A DNA stretch of 64,000 nucleotides from Rhizobiaceae bacterium MnEN-MB40S (GTDB lineage Bacteria > Pseudomonadota > Alphaproteobacteria > Rhizobiales > Rhizobiaceae). The stretch lies in contig BRLC01000026.1 of NCBI GenBank assembly GCA_024343425.1, forward strand, positions 1 through 64,000, in the 5' to 3' direction. Shown here in pieces: positions 35,138 to 44,013 of the stretch; position 1 is the first letter of the stretch, and each line of letters opens with the position of its first letter. Under the pieces are notes generated by a model, which worked only from the letters and a program-made list of their open reading frames with translations, was not told the DNA's origin and made no database searches. Position numbers and translations under genes: made by a program.

Positions 35138-37093
35138 TCAGATCACGCGCTCATTGCCGCCATCGACCGGCAGCTGAGCGCCCGTCGTACGGCGAAGCGT
35201 GCCGTCTACGAAGGCGGCGGCGGCCCGCCCGACATCGGCGGAAGTGATTTCGGTCTTCATGAGATTACGCGTCTTGTATTGCTCGACGGTCAGCCCGTAG
35301 CGTTTTGCCGAGGTTTCAAGGGCTTCCTTCGTCCAGAGATTCGTATCGAACACCGCGTCCGGATGAACGACATTGACCGTGATGCCTTCTTCCGCGAGTT
35401 CAAGGGCGGCGACGCGGGCGAGCTGTGTCAGCCCGGCCTTGGAGACTGAATAGGCCGCTGCTCCTGCGCCGGGCGCAAGCACATTGCGTGAGCCGACGAA
35501 GACGACGGCAGGATCGACGCCGTGACGCAAATATGGAATGCTGTGCTTCAACAGCTTGCGGTGGGACGTCATATTGACGGCCATAGCGGCATCCCAGTCA
35601 TCATCCACCAGTGTTTCGATTCGCGCGCCCGTCCGAAAGATGCCGGCATTGGAAATCAGGATATCGATCCCGCCATAGCGGTCGACGATTTCGGCAAGCG
35701 CTGCCTTCACAGCAGCCTCCTCGACAAGATCGATTACAACACTGTCGAAACCCGGCCGATCCATACGTTGCACAATGGCGGGATCGATATCGAGACCGAC
35801 GACGACAGCCCCCTTCTCGGCCAGCACCTCTGCGCAGGCTTTTCCGATACCCGCGGCCGCGCCGCTGACAACGGCGACCTTGCCTGTCAGTTCGAGAGGC
35901 GGCTTCTGGGATTTGAGCTTGGCCTGCTCGAGTTCCCAATATTCAAGATCGCGCAGCTCTGCTTCCGACAACCCCCGCCAGTCACCGATCTTGCTCGCAT
36001 ATGAAAGCGCCCTGACCGTCGCGAAGCTGACATCGGACGAGATCATTGCGCGCTTCAGGTTCGGTCCGAAACTGCGGCTCGAGCCGTCGGCGAACAGAAC
36101 CCAGTGCGGGTATGGCGGCAACATCGTCAGCGTCCCGTCGGCCGCCCGATCAAAATAGTCCCGATAATCAGCTTCGAAATTTTGCATCGCCAACTGCGGG
36201 TCATCGGCGACAACGGCAGGAAACGGCTTGTTGTGTATGACGTGCTCCGGCGTCAGCGTGCCCTTGCGCAGCATGGCGGCGAATTCGTCCACTCGGCCGT
36301 AGGGTAGCATCGCCCCCTTTCGCGAGATCAGCGGTTGGCCGGCAATGTCGCTTGCGATGCGCCGCGTCCGCGCAACCAGAACTGGGTCCGTAATGGGTTC
36401 GCCCGTGATTTCAACCGAACCGTATCGCCGCTCCAGCCAGTTTCCGGCCCGGGTTGCGATATCCACCATGCGCTCGTAGCTGTCTCGCGCTGTGTCGGCA
36501 TAGGTGAAGACGCCGTGATGTTCGAGGATAACCGCATCGGCCGCCTGCAATCGGCCGGACGAAATGTATGGCCTTAATTGCACAGCCAGATCGAAACCCG
36601 GTTTGACGTAAGGCAAAATCAGGACGTTTTCACCATAAATCTCAGAGAGCAGCCTGGCCCCCTCGGGCGTGTTTGAGATTGTCAGAACCGCGTCGGCGTG
36701 ACTGTGATCGACATATTTGAAGGGAATGATCGCGTGCACGATTGCTTCAATAGAAGCGGCCGCCGCACTGCTGTCGAGCCGCGCGCGACGAACCTCGTTG
36801 ACCATGTCGGAATCGCTCAGGCTCTCGAGCTTCGCGAGCCGCAGGAGATGCGGCAGACTCAGCGCCGTAAAGCCCTCTTCGCCCATCGCGCCGAGATCGA
36901 ATCCGCTCGCCTTGACCCAGATGATCTCCAGTTCGTCGCCAAAGCGGTCAACCGTGGTCGATTTGACTGAGGTGTTGCCGCCGCCATGCAGCACGAGCGC
37001 GGTGTCCTCGCCGATCAACCGCGAGGAATAGGCGCGCAGCGCCAGGTCCGTTTCGAGGCCGGATGCCTTTTTCTCATCCCATCTGTTCCTCAT
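35138..37093 (-). CDS. Bifunctional class II aldolase/short-chain dehydrogenase (RhaD-like fusion)
   Basis: A 651-aa fusion from ATG 37093. Residues 1-400 are a class II aldolase/adducin domain: GGGNTSVK (37-44), zinc ligands in DHSHAD (H130, H132) and EHHG (H192/H193). Residues 401-651 are an SDR with SGAAAGIG (410-417), SNAG (481-484), S535, Y548 and K552. The same fusion handles rhamnulose 1-phosphate in rhizobial rhamnose operons: aldol cleavage, then lactaldehyde oxidation. No rhamnose genes are present here, so a related 1-phosphoketose is likelier. It is last gene of the minus-strand sugar operon, 34 nt after lsrF. Confidence 0.87.
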   Translation of the reverse strand: MRNRWDEKKASGLETDLALRAYSSRLIGEDTALVLHGGGNTSVKSTTVDRFGDELEIIWVKASGFDLGAMGEEGFTALSLPHLLRLAKLESLSDSDMVNEVRRARLDSSAAAASIEAIVHAIIPFKYVDHSHADAVLTISNTPEGARLLSEIYGENVLILPYVKPGFDLAVQLRPYISSGRLQAADAVILEHHGVFTYADTARDSYERMVDIATRAGNWLERRYGSVEITGEPITDPVLVARTRRIASDIAGQPLISRKGAMLPYGRVDEFAAMLRKGTLTPEHVIHNKPFPAVVADDPQLAMQNFEADYRDYFDRAADGTLTMLPPYPHWVLFADGSSRSFGPNLKRAMISSDVSFATVRALSYASKIGDWRGLSEAELRDLEYWELEQAKLKSQKPPLELTGKVAVVSGAAAGIGKACAEVLAEKGAVVVGLDIDPAIVQRMDRPGFDSVVIDLVEEAAVKAALAEIVDRYGGIDILISNAGIFRTGARIETLVDDDWDAAMAVNMTSHRKLLKHSIPYLRHGVDPAVVFVGSRNVLAPGAGAAAYSVSKAGLTQLARVAALELAEEGITVNVVHPDAVFDTNLWTKEALETSAKRYGLTVEQYKTRNLMKTEITSADVGRAAAAFVDGTLRRTTGAQLPVDGGNERVI

Positions 37094-37127
37094 GAGTGCA
37101 TACCTCACGGCGACCGGAATAGCCCGG

Positions 37128-38015
37128 TCAGGCCGCAGCCTTCTGCTGCAGATCTTGGAACAGTTCGTAGGCCTGCGTCCCGGTCTTTCCATGATGAACG
37201 ACGGCGGCAAGCGCCTTGAGCATCGCCACCGGATCGGAAGACTGGAAGACGTTGCGCCCCATGTCGACGCCGGCCGCGCCCTGGTCGACTGCACGGTAGG
37301 CCATCTCCAGCGCCTCGTTTTCCGGCAGCTTCTTGCCGCCGGCAATGACGATCGGAACGGGGCAACCGAGCACGATCTTTTCGAAGCCCTCGTCGACATA
37401 GTATGACTTGACGAACTGGGAGCCGATCTCGGCGGCGATGCGGGTCGCGAGACCGAAGTAACGCGCGTCGCGAACCATGTCCTTGCCGACGCCGGTCACC
37501 GCCATTGTCGGAATACCGTAGCGCGCGCCGGTGTCGATCAGCTTCACTACGTTACCGATGGACTTGTGTTCGAATTCGGCCCCGACATAAATCTGCGCCG
37601 CCATGGCGCAGGCGCCGAGACGCACGGCGTCGTCGATATCGACGCCGACCAACTCGTTGGAAAGCTCCGAAAGGATGCTGTTTCCGGCGCTGCAGCGCAG
37701 CACCACCGGCTTGTTGGATTCCGGCGGGATCGTCGTGCGGAGCGCGCCCCGCGTGCACATCAGAACATCGGCGTGCTCGGCGAGCGGCGCGATCGACAGA
37801 TCCATGCGCTCCAGACCGGTCGTCGGCCCCTGGAAGTAACCGTGATCGAATGCGAGCATCACCGTGCGGCCGGACTGCGGATTGAAAATCCGCGACAGTC
37901 GCGCCTTCATGCCCCAGTCATAGTGCGCGGCCCCCTTGAGATAGAACCGGCTTGTGTCTGCGGGCTGATCCTCGCCCCAGTCCTTGCCGTCCTTGATGTC
38001 GTCGAGATCCGCCAT
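37128..38015 (-). CDS. lsrF: LsrF-type thiolase/aldolase (3-hydroxy-5-phosphonooxypentane-2,4-dione thiolase family)
   Basis: A 295-aa class I aldolase-fold protein. It begins [13 protein letters not shown] and continues [16 protein letters not shown], both nearly the same as E. coli LsrF as I recall it. Lysine K203 ([12 protein letters not shown]) is at the same position as the LsrF catalytic lysine. E. coli LsrF moves an acetyl group from a phosphorylated AI-2 breakdown product to CoA, giving DHAP and acetyl-CoA. Here there is no lsrK, lsrG, lsrR or lsrACDB; the neighbours are dhaKL and a glycerol/sugar-type importer. It may act on a different 5-carbon dione phosphate or a ketose phosphate. 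Family is certain, substrate is not. Confidence 0.88.
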   Translation of the reverse strand: MADLDDIKDGKDWGEDQPADTSRFYLKGAAHYDWGMKARLSRIFNPQSGRTVMLAFDHGYFQGPTTGLERMDLSIAPLAEHADVLMCTRGALRTTIPPESNKPVVLRCSAGNSILSELSNELVGVDIDDAVRLGACAMAAQIYVGAEFEHKSIGNVVKLIDTGARYGIPTMAVTGVGKDMVRDARYFGLATRIAAEIGSQFVKSYYVDEGFEKIVLGCPVPIVIAGGKKLPENEALEMAYRAVDQGAAGVDMGRNVFQSSDPVAMLKALAAVVHHGKTGTQAYELFQDLQQKAAA

Positions 38016-38047
38016 GGTTTATTCCTTCCTGTTTGGGTATTATTGCT

Positions 38048-38683
38048 TCAGGACGCCTCTGCCGCGTTCTTCATCGCGCCGAGGATGATCGATATGGAAA
38101 TCGCGCCGGGGTCGGGATGACCAATGCTGCGTTCGCCAAGCGACCGCGCCTTGCCGGTGGTCGCCAGCATCTCCTTCGTGGCGTCGACGCCCTTGTCGGC
38201 GGCTTCCGATGCCGCGGCGATGACTGCGGATACATCGTTTCCGCCGCATGCCTTTGCCGCCCGCGCGGCGGGCGCGACCGCATCGAGCATGGTCTTTTGG
38301 CCTTCCTCAACACCCCCACGCCTGGCGACGGCCGCCTGTGCTTCCTCAAGGAAAGCCGCAAAGCTCTCGGCGGTGATGGCGTCTTCGCCGGCGAACGCTT
38401 TCGCGCCGGATCGGAAGACCGTGCCGAAAACAGCCCCAGCCGCGCCGCCTGTTTTCGACATAATCGCCATGCCCACCTGCTTGAACGCGTCTTCGATGGT
38501 TTCCGGTGGTTTGGAACCCAGGCTTTCGAGGGCCGCTTCAAAACCACGGCGCATGCCGATGCCGTGATCGCCGTCGCCTGTCGCGAGGTCGGCATCCGTT
38601 AGCCGGTCGACGTTCGCGATCACGTCGTTCGCGACCGATCTCAGCATAGCGACCGTAGCGTCCCTGTCGATTTTCTTGACCAT
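38048..38683 (-). CDS. dhaL: Dihydroxyacetone kinase-type subunit DhaL
   Basis: A 211-aa DhaL-domain protein from ATG 38683 with AAGG 8 nt before it. The Mg-ATP site is DLATGDGDHGIGM (about 34-46), followed by TGGAAGAVFGTVF and ARSLGERSIGHPDPGA (about 178-193). It carries the nucleotide used to phosphorylate the substrate bound to DhaK. No PTS partner (DhaM) is present, so ATP is the likely phosphate donor. The stop of dhaK lies 10 nt upstream. Confidence 0.93.
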   Translation of the reverse strand: MVKKIDRDATVAMLRSVANDVIANVDRLTDADLATGDGDHGIGMRRGFEAALESLGSKPPETIEDAFKQVGMAIMSKTGGAAGAVFGTVFRSGAKAFAGEDAITAESFAAFLEEAQAAVARRGGVEEGQKTMLDAVAPAARAAKACGGNDVSAVIAAASEAADKGVDATKEMLATTGKARSLGERSIGHPDPGAISISIILGAMKNAAEAS

Positions 38684-38693
38684 GATCAACGCC

Positions 38694-39701
38694 TTACATG
38701 TTCGAAAAGCCGACAGAGCTCGCCGGCATGTCGAGATAGTGCTTCAGCTCGTCATCCAGTTTCATCAGGGTGACCGAGAAGCCGGCCATTTCCTGAACCG
38801 TGAGCCAGGTTCCGACCAGGGTGCGATGCACGGTAATGCCGTGCTCGTCGAAGACCTGCCTCAGGCGGCGATTGACGACCAGCATCTCCATCATGGTGGT
38901 TGCGCCGAGATTGTTGATCAGCAGAGCCACCTCATCGCCCTTTCCAAAGGGCAGATCGGAGAGGATCTTTTCGATCAGCTGGTCTGTGATCTCGTCGGCA
39001 GGTTGCAGTTTCTGGCGCGCTATGCCGGCCTCGCCGTGTGCGCCCATGCCGATCTCGATTTCGTCATCGGCGAGTTCGAAAGTCAGCTTTCCGGTCTCGG
39101 GAATCGAGCCGGCGGAGACCGCGACGCCCATGGTGCGCACATTGTCGCCGGCCTTTCTTGTCACGCGCTCGACCTCGTCGAGACTGTCGAGTTCGGCGGC
39201 CGCGCCTCCGGCGATCTTGATCATAAGCACGTCGCCGGCAATGCCGCGCCGGTCATCCATTCGGTCGGGCGGAGCGGCTGCGACGTCGTCGCGCACGCGC
39301 ACAGTGCGCACATCTATGCCGTCGTCCTCGAGCATTTCGGCGGCGATGTCGAAATTCATGTTGTCGCCGGCATAATTGCCATAAAGGAAGAGAATGCCGT
39401 TGCCCCGGTCCACTGCCTTGGCGGCTTCGTAGATCGTGTCCGGAGAAGGGGCGGCGAAGATCTGGCCGCAAGCGGCCCCGTCCCCGAGATTTTTCCCTAC
39501 GAAGCCATGAAACATCGGCTCATGGCCGCTTCCGCCGCCGATCAGCAGCGCTACCTTTCCGTCCGGGATTTCCTTTTTGACGATTGCGTCGTGATCCGGC
39601 AATTTCACGACGGCGCCGTCATTGGCAAGCACCAGCCCGTCGATCATTTCCGAGACGGCCTTGCGGGGATCATTGAGAATCTTCTTTGTTGGCTTAGACA
39701 C
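38694..39701 (-). CDS. dhaK: Dihydroxyacetone kinase-type subunit DhaK
   Basis: A 335-aa substrate-binding subunit starting at GTG 39701 behind GGAGGAGG. The substrate site is GGGSGHEP with H60, D113 in GNYAGDNM, and H222 in GMGAHGEAG. These match E. coli H56, D109 and H218, the last forming the covalent hemiaminal. Relatives phosphorylate dihydroxyacetone or C4 ketoses such as erythrulose. Next to two aldolases and a polyol/sugar-type importer, a C3-C5 ketose or polyol product is expected as substrate. Confidence 0.94.
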   Translation of the reverse strand: MSKPTKKILNDPRKAVSEMIDGLVLANDGAVVKLPDHDAIVKKEIPDGKVALLIGGGSGHEPMFHGFVGKNLGDGAACGQIFAAPSPDTIYEAAKAVDRGNGILFLYGNYAGDNMNFDIAAEMLEDDGIDVRTVRVRDDVAAAPPDRMDDRRGIAGDVLMIKIAGGAAAELDSLDEVERVTRKAGDNVRTMGVAVSAGSIPETGKLTFELADDEIEIGMGAHGEAGIARQKLQPADEITDQLIEKILSDLPFGKGDEVALLINNLGATTMMEMLVVNRRLRQVFDEHGITVHRTLVGTWLTVQEMAGFSVTLMKLDDELKHYLDMPASSVGFSNM

Positions 39702-39894
39702 CGGTTTCCTCCTCCTTCACGGTTTCGCCTGGCAGATGGTCGAGTATCAGGAACAGGACCACGCCTGAAAGCAGCACCGGGAACCCGTAGACAAATATTT
39801 CATGCGAGAATGGCTGGCACAGCATCGCAAATCCCGCAATGATCAGCATGCTGGCGTAGCGATAGAACCAGTTTCGGGTCAGATAACGTCCCAT
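39694..39894 (-). CDS. Small two-helix membrane protein of the sugar operon
   Basis: A 66-aa protein from ATG 39894, with two hydrophobic segments (about 13-31 and 35-51) and an acidic tail (GETVKEEETGV). The ATG overlaps the ATPase stop as ATGA with a GAGGAG ribosome site, and its stop is inside the dhaK ribosome-site region, so it is translated within the operon. I know no function. Small membrane proteins also occur in rhizobial glycerol (glp) ABC operons, so an accessory part of the importer is plausible. Confidence 0.75.
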   Translation of the reverse strand: MGRYLTRNWFYRYASMLIIAGFAMLCQPFSHEIFVYGFPVLLSGVVLFLILDHLPGETVKEEETGV

Positions 39895-41000
39895 CACTCC
39901 TCTCCTCCGCGCCCGCGCGAGATGAGGTCGCCGCTCTCCGGATCGAAAAGGAAGGCCGCGCCTTCGGCGATATGGAAAGCACAGGTCTCGCCCTGCCTGT
40001 AGTGCGACTTGTCATCCAGGACCTTGCGGAATGATCCGGCGTCCGTCTCGACCTGGACAGCGCTTTCGTAGCCTCGATTGTCGACCGCGTAGATGCGGCC
40101 AGGATTAGATTGTGCAGCGCCTGCGTCGACCATCGCGATGTCTTCCGGCCAGACGCCGAGCAGCACCTTGCCGTTGTTGTTGCCGGAGAACGCGAAATCC
40201 GAAAGCGGAAAGCGCTGCATGAAGCCTGGAACAACTACCTGTCCTTCGTCGATCGAAGCGTCGAAGAACGCCATGGACGGGCTGCCGATGAGCCGTCCGA
40301 CGAAAGCGTTTGCCGGACGCGCATAGATCTCCTCGATCGCACCGGCCTGCAGGATGCGACCGTCATTGATGATGCCAATGCGGTCGGCGATTGCGATCGC
40401 TCCGTGATAGTCGTGCGTGGCGTAAAGCATCGTGGAGCGATGTTCACGGTGGATCTGGCGCAGTTCGGCGCGCAGCCCTTCACGCAGCTTCAAATCCAGC
40501 GCCGAAAGCGGCTCGTCGAGCAGGAACATGCGCGGACGCCGCACCAGCGTGCGGGCGATCGCGACGCGCTGCTTTTCTCCGCCAGAGAGCGTATCGACAT
40601 CACGGTCGAGCAGATGATCGATGCGCAACAGCTCGGCGGTGCGCTTCACTCGCTTCGATATCTCGTCTTCCGGCTCGCGGTAGGCGGGAGACCGGAGCGC
40701 AAAAGCGATATTGTCGTAAACATCGAGCACCGGCAGCAAATTGAACCCTTCGAAGACGATCGAGACGTCGCGGCCGGAAGGCTCGATATCGGTGACGTCG
40801 TCGCCGCCGAGATGCACCTTGCCTTCGTCGAGGTCGATCAGACCGGCGGATGCGAGCAGCGTCGAGCTCTTGCCAGCTCCGGTGGGGCCGAGCAGCGCAA
40901 AGATCTCGTTGTCGCGAACCTCCAGATCGACGCCACGCAGCGCCCGCTTGCCTGCGTAGGATTTTTTCAGACCGGTCAACTGCAACATCGGGGTGGTCAT
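39894..41000 (-). CDS. ABC sugar/polyol importer ATPase 1 (altered Q-loop)
   Basis: A 368-aa MalK/UgpC-like ATPase. Walker A GPTGAGKSS (38-46), signature LSGGEKQR (138-145), Walker B FLLDEPLSALD and the switch His in THDY are intact. The Q-loop glutamine is replaced by glutamate: E84 in IVFEGFNLLP, where VFQ is usual. A C-terminal regulatory/TOBE region follows (about 240-365). It pairs with the second ATPase gene, overlapping by ATGA, as in glycerol-type (GlpST) importers. Confidence 0.9.
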   Translation of the reverse strand: MTTPMLQLTGLKKSYAGKRALRGVDLEVRDNEIFALLGPTGAGKSSTLLASAGLIDLDEGKVHLGGDDVTDIEPSGRDVSIVFEGFNLLPVLDVYDNIAFALRSPAYREPEDEISKRVKRTAELLRIDHLLDRDVDTLSGGEKQRVAIARTLVRRPRMFLLDEPLSALDLKLREGLRAELRQIHREHRSTMLYATHDYHGAIAIADRIGIINDGRILQAGAIEEIYARPANAFVGRLIGSPSMAFFDASIDEGQVVVPGFMQRFPLSDFAFSGNNNGKVLLGVWPEDIAMVDAGAAQSNPGRIYAVDNRGYESAVQVETDAGSFRKVLDDKSHYRQGETCAFHIAEGAAFLFDPESGDLISRGRGGEE

Positions 41001-42085
41001 GCCGCCTTCTCCATTGCGCTTACACGCTCCCCAGTCTCGGCGTTGAAGAAGATAAGCCCGTCCTTCTCGAACGCGATGCGCGATTCACCGGTTCCCTGAT
41101 CGACCCGGTGATCGACGCCCTGATATTCATTGTCGCCGATGCGGAACAGGAAGTAGCGTTCTCGTCCGACTGAATAGATATCCTCGACCTCGACCGGGAA
41201 ACTGCCGGCAGCGTCTTCGTTGACCAGCCGGATGTCGCGGGGGCGCACGCCCAGGCGCAGTTTTTGGCTGCTGCTCGCAACGTCAGCCGGAATGGCGGCC
41301 TCCGGCAGGACGATGGCGCTGTCGCCAAGCCGCAGGCCGCCAGGCGCCGGTACGAGATCGATCAGGTTCATGCTCGGCGAACCGATGAACTGGCCGGCGA
41401 AGATATTATCGGGCTTGTGGAAGATGCGGTCCGGCTCGGCGACCTGGACGATCTTCGAGTTGTTCATGAGCACAATGCGGTCGGCGAGCGACATCGCCTC
41501 TCGCTGATCATGTGTCACATAGATGGTCGTCACGCCGAGTTCGCGCTGGAGGTGGCCGAGCTCCCAGCGCATCTCCTCGCGGAACTGTTCGTCGATCGCC
41601 GAGAGCGGCTCGTCGAGCAATAGCACGGCCGGATCACGGATAACGGCTCGGGCAAGCGACACTTTCTGCTTGGCGCCGGGCGGCAGAGCAGCCGGATAGC
41701 GCTTCAGTTCGTCGCCCAGCCCGAACACTTCGGTCACCCAGTCGAGCTTACGCTTGATTTCCGACGAGGGAATGCCGCGCGCCTTCAAGGGAAAGACAAT
41801 GTTCTCGCGAACCTTCAGATGCGGATAGAGAGAGACGAACTGGAACACCATCGCGATGTTGCGCTCGCTTGGCTTCAGATCGTTGACGCGTTCGCCGTCG
41901 AACAGAATGTCGCCATTCGTGGCGTCGACCAGACCGGCGATCGAACGCAGCGTCGTCGTCTTGCCACAGCCGGACGGGCCGAGATAGACGACGAACTCGC
42001 CGTCATTGACCGTGAGATTCACTTTGTCGACGGCGGTAAAGGCGCCGAAGGAGATCGACAGGTCCTTCAGTTCAATCTTCGCCAT
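40997..42085 (-). CDS. ABC sugar/polyol importer ATPase 2 (degenerate signature motif)
   Basis: A 362-aa MalK-like ATPase. Walker A GPSGCGKTT (36-44), Q-loop VFQ (Q82), Walker B VLLLDEPLSAID (D158, E159) and THDQREAM are intact, but the ABC signature is LPPGAKQK (134-141) instead of LSGGQ. In a heterodimer this would spoil the ATP site formed with the Walker A of ATPase 1. The start is ATG 42085, overlapping the permease stop by TGATG. A C-terminal TOBE-type region follows. Confidence 0.9.
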   Translation of the reverse strand: MAKIELKDLSISFGAFTAVDKVNLTVNDGEFVVYLGPSGCGKTTTLRSIAGLVDATNGDILFDGERVNDLKPSERNIAMVFQFVSLYPHLKVRENIVFPLKARGIPSSEIKRKLDWVTEVFGLGDELKRYPAALPPGAKQKVSLARAVIRDPAVLLLDEPLSAIDEQFREEMRWELGHLQRELGVTTIYVTHDQREAMSLADRIVLMNNSKIVQVAEPDRIFHKPDNIFAGQFIGSPSMNLIDLVPAPGGLRLGDSAIVLPEAAIPADVASSSQKLRLGVRPRDIRLVNEDAAGSFPVEVEDIYSVGRERYFLFRIGDNEYQGVDHRVDQGTGESRIAFEKDGLIFFNAETGERVSAMEKAA

Positions 42086-43023
42086 CAGTAGCGCTCCCCG
42101 AGTTTCATCAAATGCCGGACGAGGATCAGCGACAGGCCGATGATGATGCAAAGCAGTATCACGGCGAGCGCGGACGCTTCTCCGGTGTAGAAATAGTTGA
42201 ATGCGGTTTTGGCGACGGCGAAGGAGACGGTTTCGGTGCTCGACCCCGGTCCGCCGCCGGTCAGCGCAAAGAACAGGTCGTACTGCTTGAAGCTGTCGAT
42301 CAGTCTGAGGATCAACGCGATGAAGAGCACCGGAGCCGACATCGGCAGAGTGATGCGGAAGAACACGTAAGCCTGACTGGCGCCATCGACTTCCGCTGCC
42401 TCGTAGATCGTTTCGGGGATGCCCCGGAACGCCGCGGTCGCAAGCAGGATGATGAACGGCGTCCACATCCATGTGTCGGCGGCGGCGGCCGCCCACAGGG
42501 CCGCATCGGTCTGGCCCAGCCAGTCGACCTTGCCGACGCCGACGAGGGTGAGCATGTAGTTGACGATGCCCCACTCGGAATTCAGCATGTAGCGCCACAG
42601 AAAGCCGACGACCACCGGAGACAGCATCATCGGCATCATCAGCAAGGTGAAGATGACGTCGCGGCCACGGAAACTCTTTTGAAGCTGGTAGCCGACGAAG
42701 ATGCCGATGATCATCTGCAGCGTCACGCACAGAAACACGAACTTTCCGGTGAATACGAAACGCTGCCACAGGTCCGGATCGCTCAGCAGATAACTGTAGT
42801 TGTCGAAGCCGGCCGGCGTCATGCCCGCATTCGGGCGCAGCGCCGAGAAGTTGTGGAAGCTGTAAAAGACCAGCGAGAAGATCGGATAGGCCACCATGAA
42901 GATCAGGATCAGCAGAGTGGGCGAAAGGAACCCGAGGATCATCAGGCGACCGGAAGACTTCTTTTTCGCAGGCTTGCCGGTCGCGCGCATCGTGGCGGTG
43001 GCGTCTGTCGTTTGCATTGACAT
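42085..43023 (-). CDS. ABC sugar/polyol importer permease (MalF/UgpA type)
   Basis: A 312-aa permease with a cytoplasmic lysine-rich N-terminus and six helices, the first being LMILGFLSPTLLILIFMVAYPIFSLVFYSF. The EAA loop is YEAAEVDGASQAYVFFRITLPMSAPV (about 216-241). It lies between the second permease (3-nt gap) and ATPase 2 (overlap). Confidence 0.92.
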   Translation of the reverse strand: MSMQTTDATATMRATGKPAKKKSSGRLMILGFLSPTLLILIFMVAYPIFSLVFYSFHNFSALRPNAGMTPAGFDNYSYLLSDPDLWQRFVFTGKFVFLCVTLQMIIGIFVGYQLQKSFRGRDVIFTLLMMPMMLSPVVVGFLWRYMLNSEWGIVNYMLTLVGVGKVDWLGQTDAALWAAAAADTWMWTPFIILLATAAFRGIPETIYEAAEVDGASQAYVFFRITLPMSAPVLFIALILRLIDSFKQYDLFFALTGGGPGSSTETVSFAVAKTAFNYFYTGEASALAVILLCIIIGLSLILVRHLMKLGERY

Positions 43024-43026
43024 GGT

Positions 43027-43899
43027 CTAACGCCTCCCCAGCACGCCAAAAGTCATGCCCATCAGCAGGTGCTTTCGGATGAGATAGAAGAAAACCAGGA
43101 CAGGAATGATGAGCACCACGCCGGCGGCGCAAATCTGGGTCCATTCTATGCCTGTCGCGCCGGACGCCGCCGAAATCTTCACTGGCAATGTCTTGGCTTT
43201 CGTGGTGGTGAGGATCGACGCGAAGGCGAACTCATTCCATGCAAAGATGAAGCAGAAACCGGCGGTGGCCGCGATGCCGCCCTTGACCATCGGCAGGACC
43301 AGACGAAAGAAAGCGTAGAGCCGCGTATAGCCGCTGACGAGCGCAATCTGCTCGATCTCCTTCGGCACGCCGTCGAAAAAGCCTTTCATGATCCAGGTCG
43401 CAAGACCCACATTGGCGAAAACCGCGACAAGCACGAGACCGGTGCGGGTGTCGGCGAGACCGAGACGCGCGAACATCAGGTGATAGAAGACGAGCACGGC
43501 CACCGGCGGCAGCATGCGCGTCGACAGCACGAAGAACAGAAAGTCGTTTTTACCGGTGAAGTTGAAGCGTGAGCAAACATAGCCGCCCATTGTGCCCAGG
43601 ATCACCGCAAGAGCGGTGCCGACCGTCGACACGACGACGCTGCTGATCAGTGAATCCAGAACCCCGAACGCCGAGGCGCTCTCGGCTGCGGCGCCAACTC
43701 CGAAGACTTGCTGGTAGCCGGAAAGATCCGGCTCGAAGAACCATACCGGCGGCATGGCGAACAGGTCAGCCCTGCTTTTCAGAGAGGAAATGATCAGCCA
43801 GAAAATCGGGCCCAGATTGTAGAATGTGTAGACGGCCAGAAGCGCGATCAGGAACCACTGGGTCAGTTTCTGGACGGAATCGGTCTGTGCTTTCGTCAT
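43027..43899 (-). CDS. ABC sugar/polyol importer permease (MalG/UgpE type)
   Basis: A 290-aa permease from ATG 43899 (MTKAQTDS). It has six helices, first LTQWFLIALLAVYTFYNLGPIFWLIISSL. Its EAA-type loop, KEIEQIALVSGYTRLYAFFRLVLPMVKGG, has lost the first alanines of the consensus. It is preceded by the binding-protein gene with a 114-nt gap that holds a strong hairpin. Confidence 0.92.
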   Translation of the reverse strand: MTKAQTDSVQKLTQWFLIALLAVYTFYNLGPIFWLIISSLKSRADLFAMPPVWFFEPDLSGYQQVFGVGAAAESASAFGVLDSLISSVVVSTVGTALAVILGTMGGYVCSRFNFTGKNDFLFFVLSTRMLPPVAVLVFYHLMFARLGLADTRTGLVLVAVFANVGLATWIMKGFFDGVPKEIEQIALVSGYTRLYAFFRLVLPMVKGGIAATAGFCFIFAWNEFAFASILTTTKAKTLPVKISAASGATGIEWTQICAAGVVLIIPVLVFFYLIRKHLLMGMTFGVLGRR

Positions 43900-43936
43900 C
43901 TCAATACACTCTCCTCCCGCGGCCGCCATCATCACA

Positions 43937-43977
43937 GCGCGCCGTAATCAGTCTTTGTATTGGAGTGTACGGCGCGC
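43937..43977. other. Strong hairpin between binding-protein and permease genes
   Basis: GCGCGCCGTA and TACGGCGCGC pair perfectly over 10 bp with a 21-nt loop. There is no T-run on the minus strand. The position suggests selective stabilisation of the upstream binding-protein message. Confidence 0.55.
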
Positions 43978-44013
43978 CGAAACGGTGTTCAACGCGCCAT
44001 ACCCGGGAGGTTG

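Noticed and set aside
35138..37093. Rhamnose catabolic operon
   Set aside because: The aldolase-dehydrogenase fusion is RhaD-like, but rhamnose isomerase, rhamnulokinase and mutarotase are absent.
38676..39842. 388-aa plus-strand frame opposite dhaK
   Set aside because: DhaK has every catalytic residue on the other strand; the plus frame is a GC-bias shadow.
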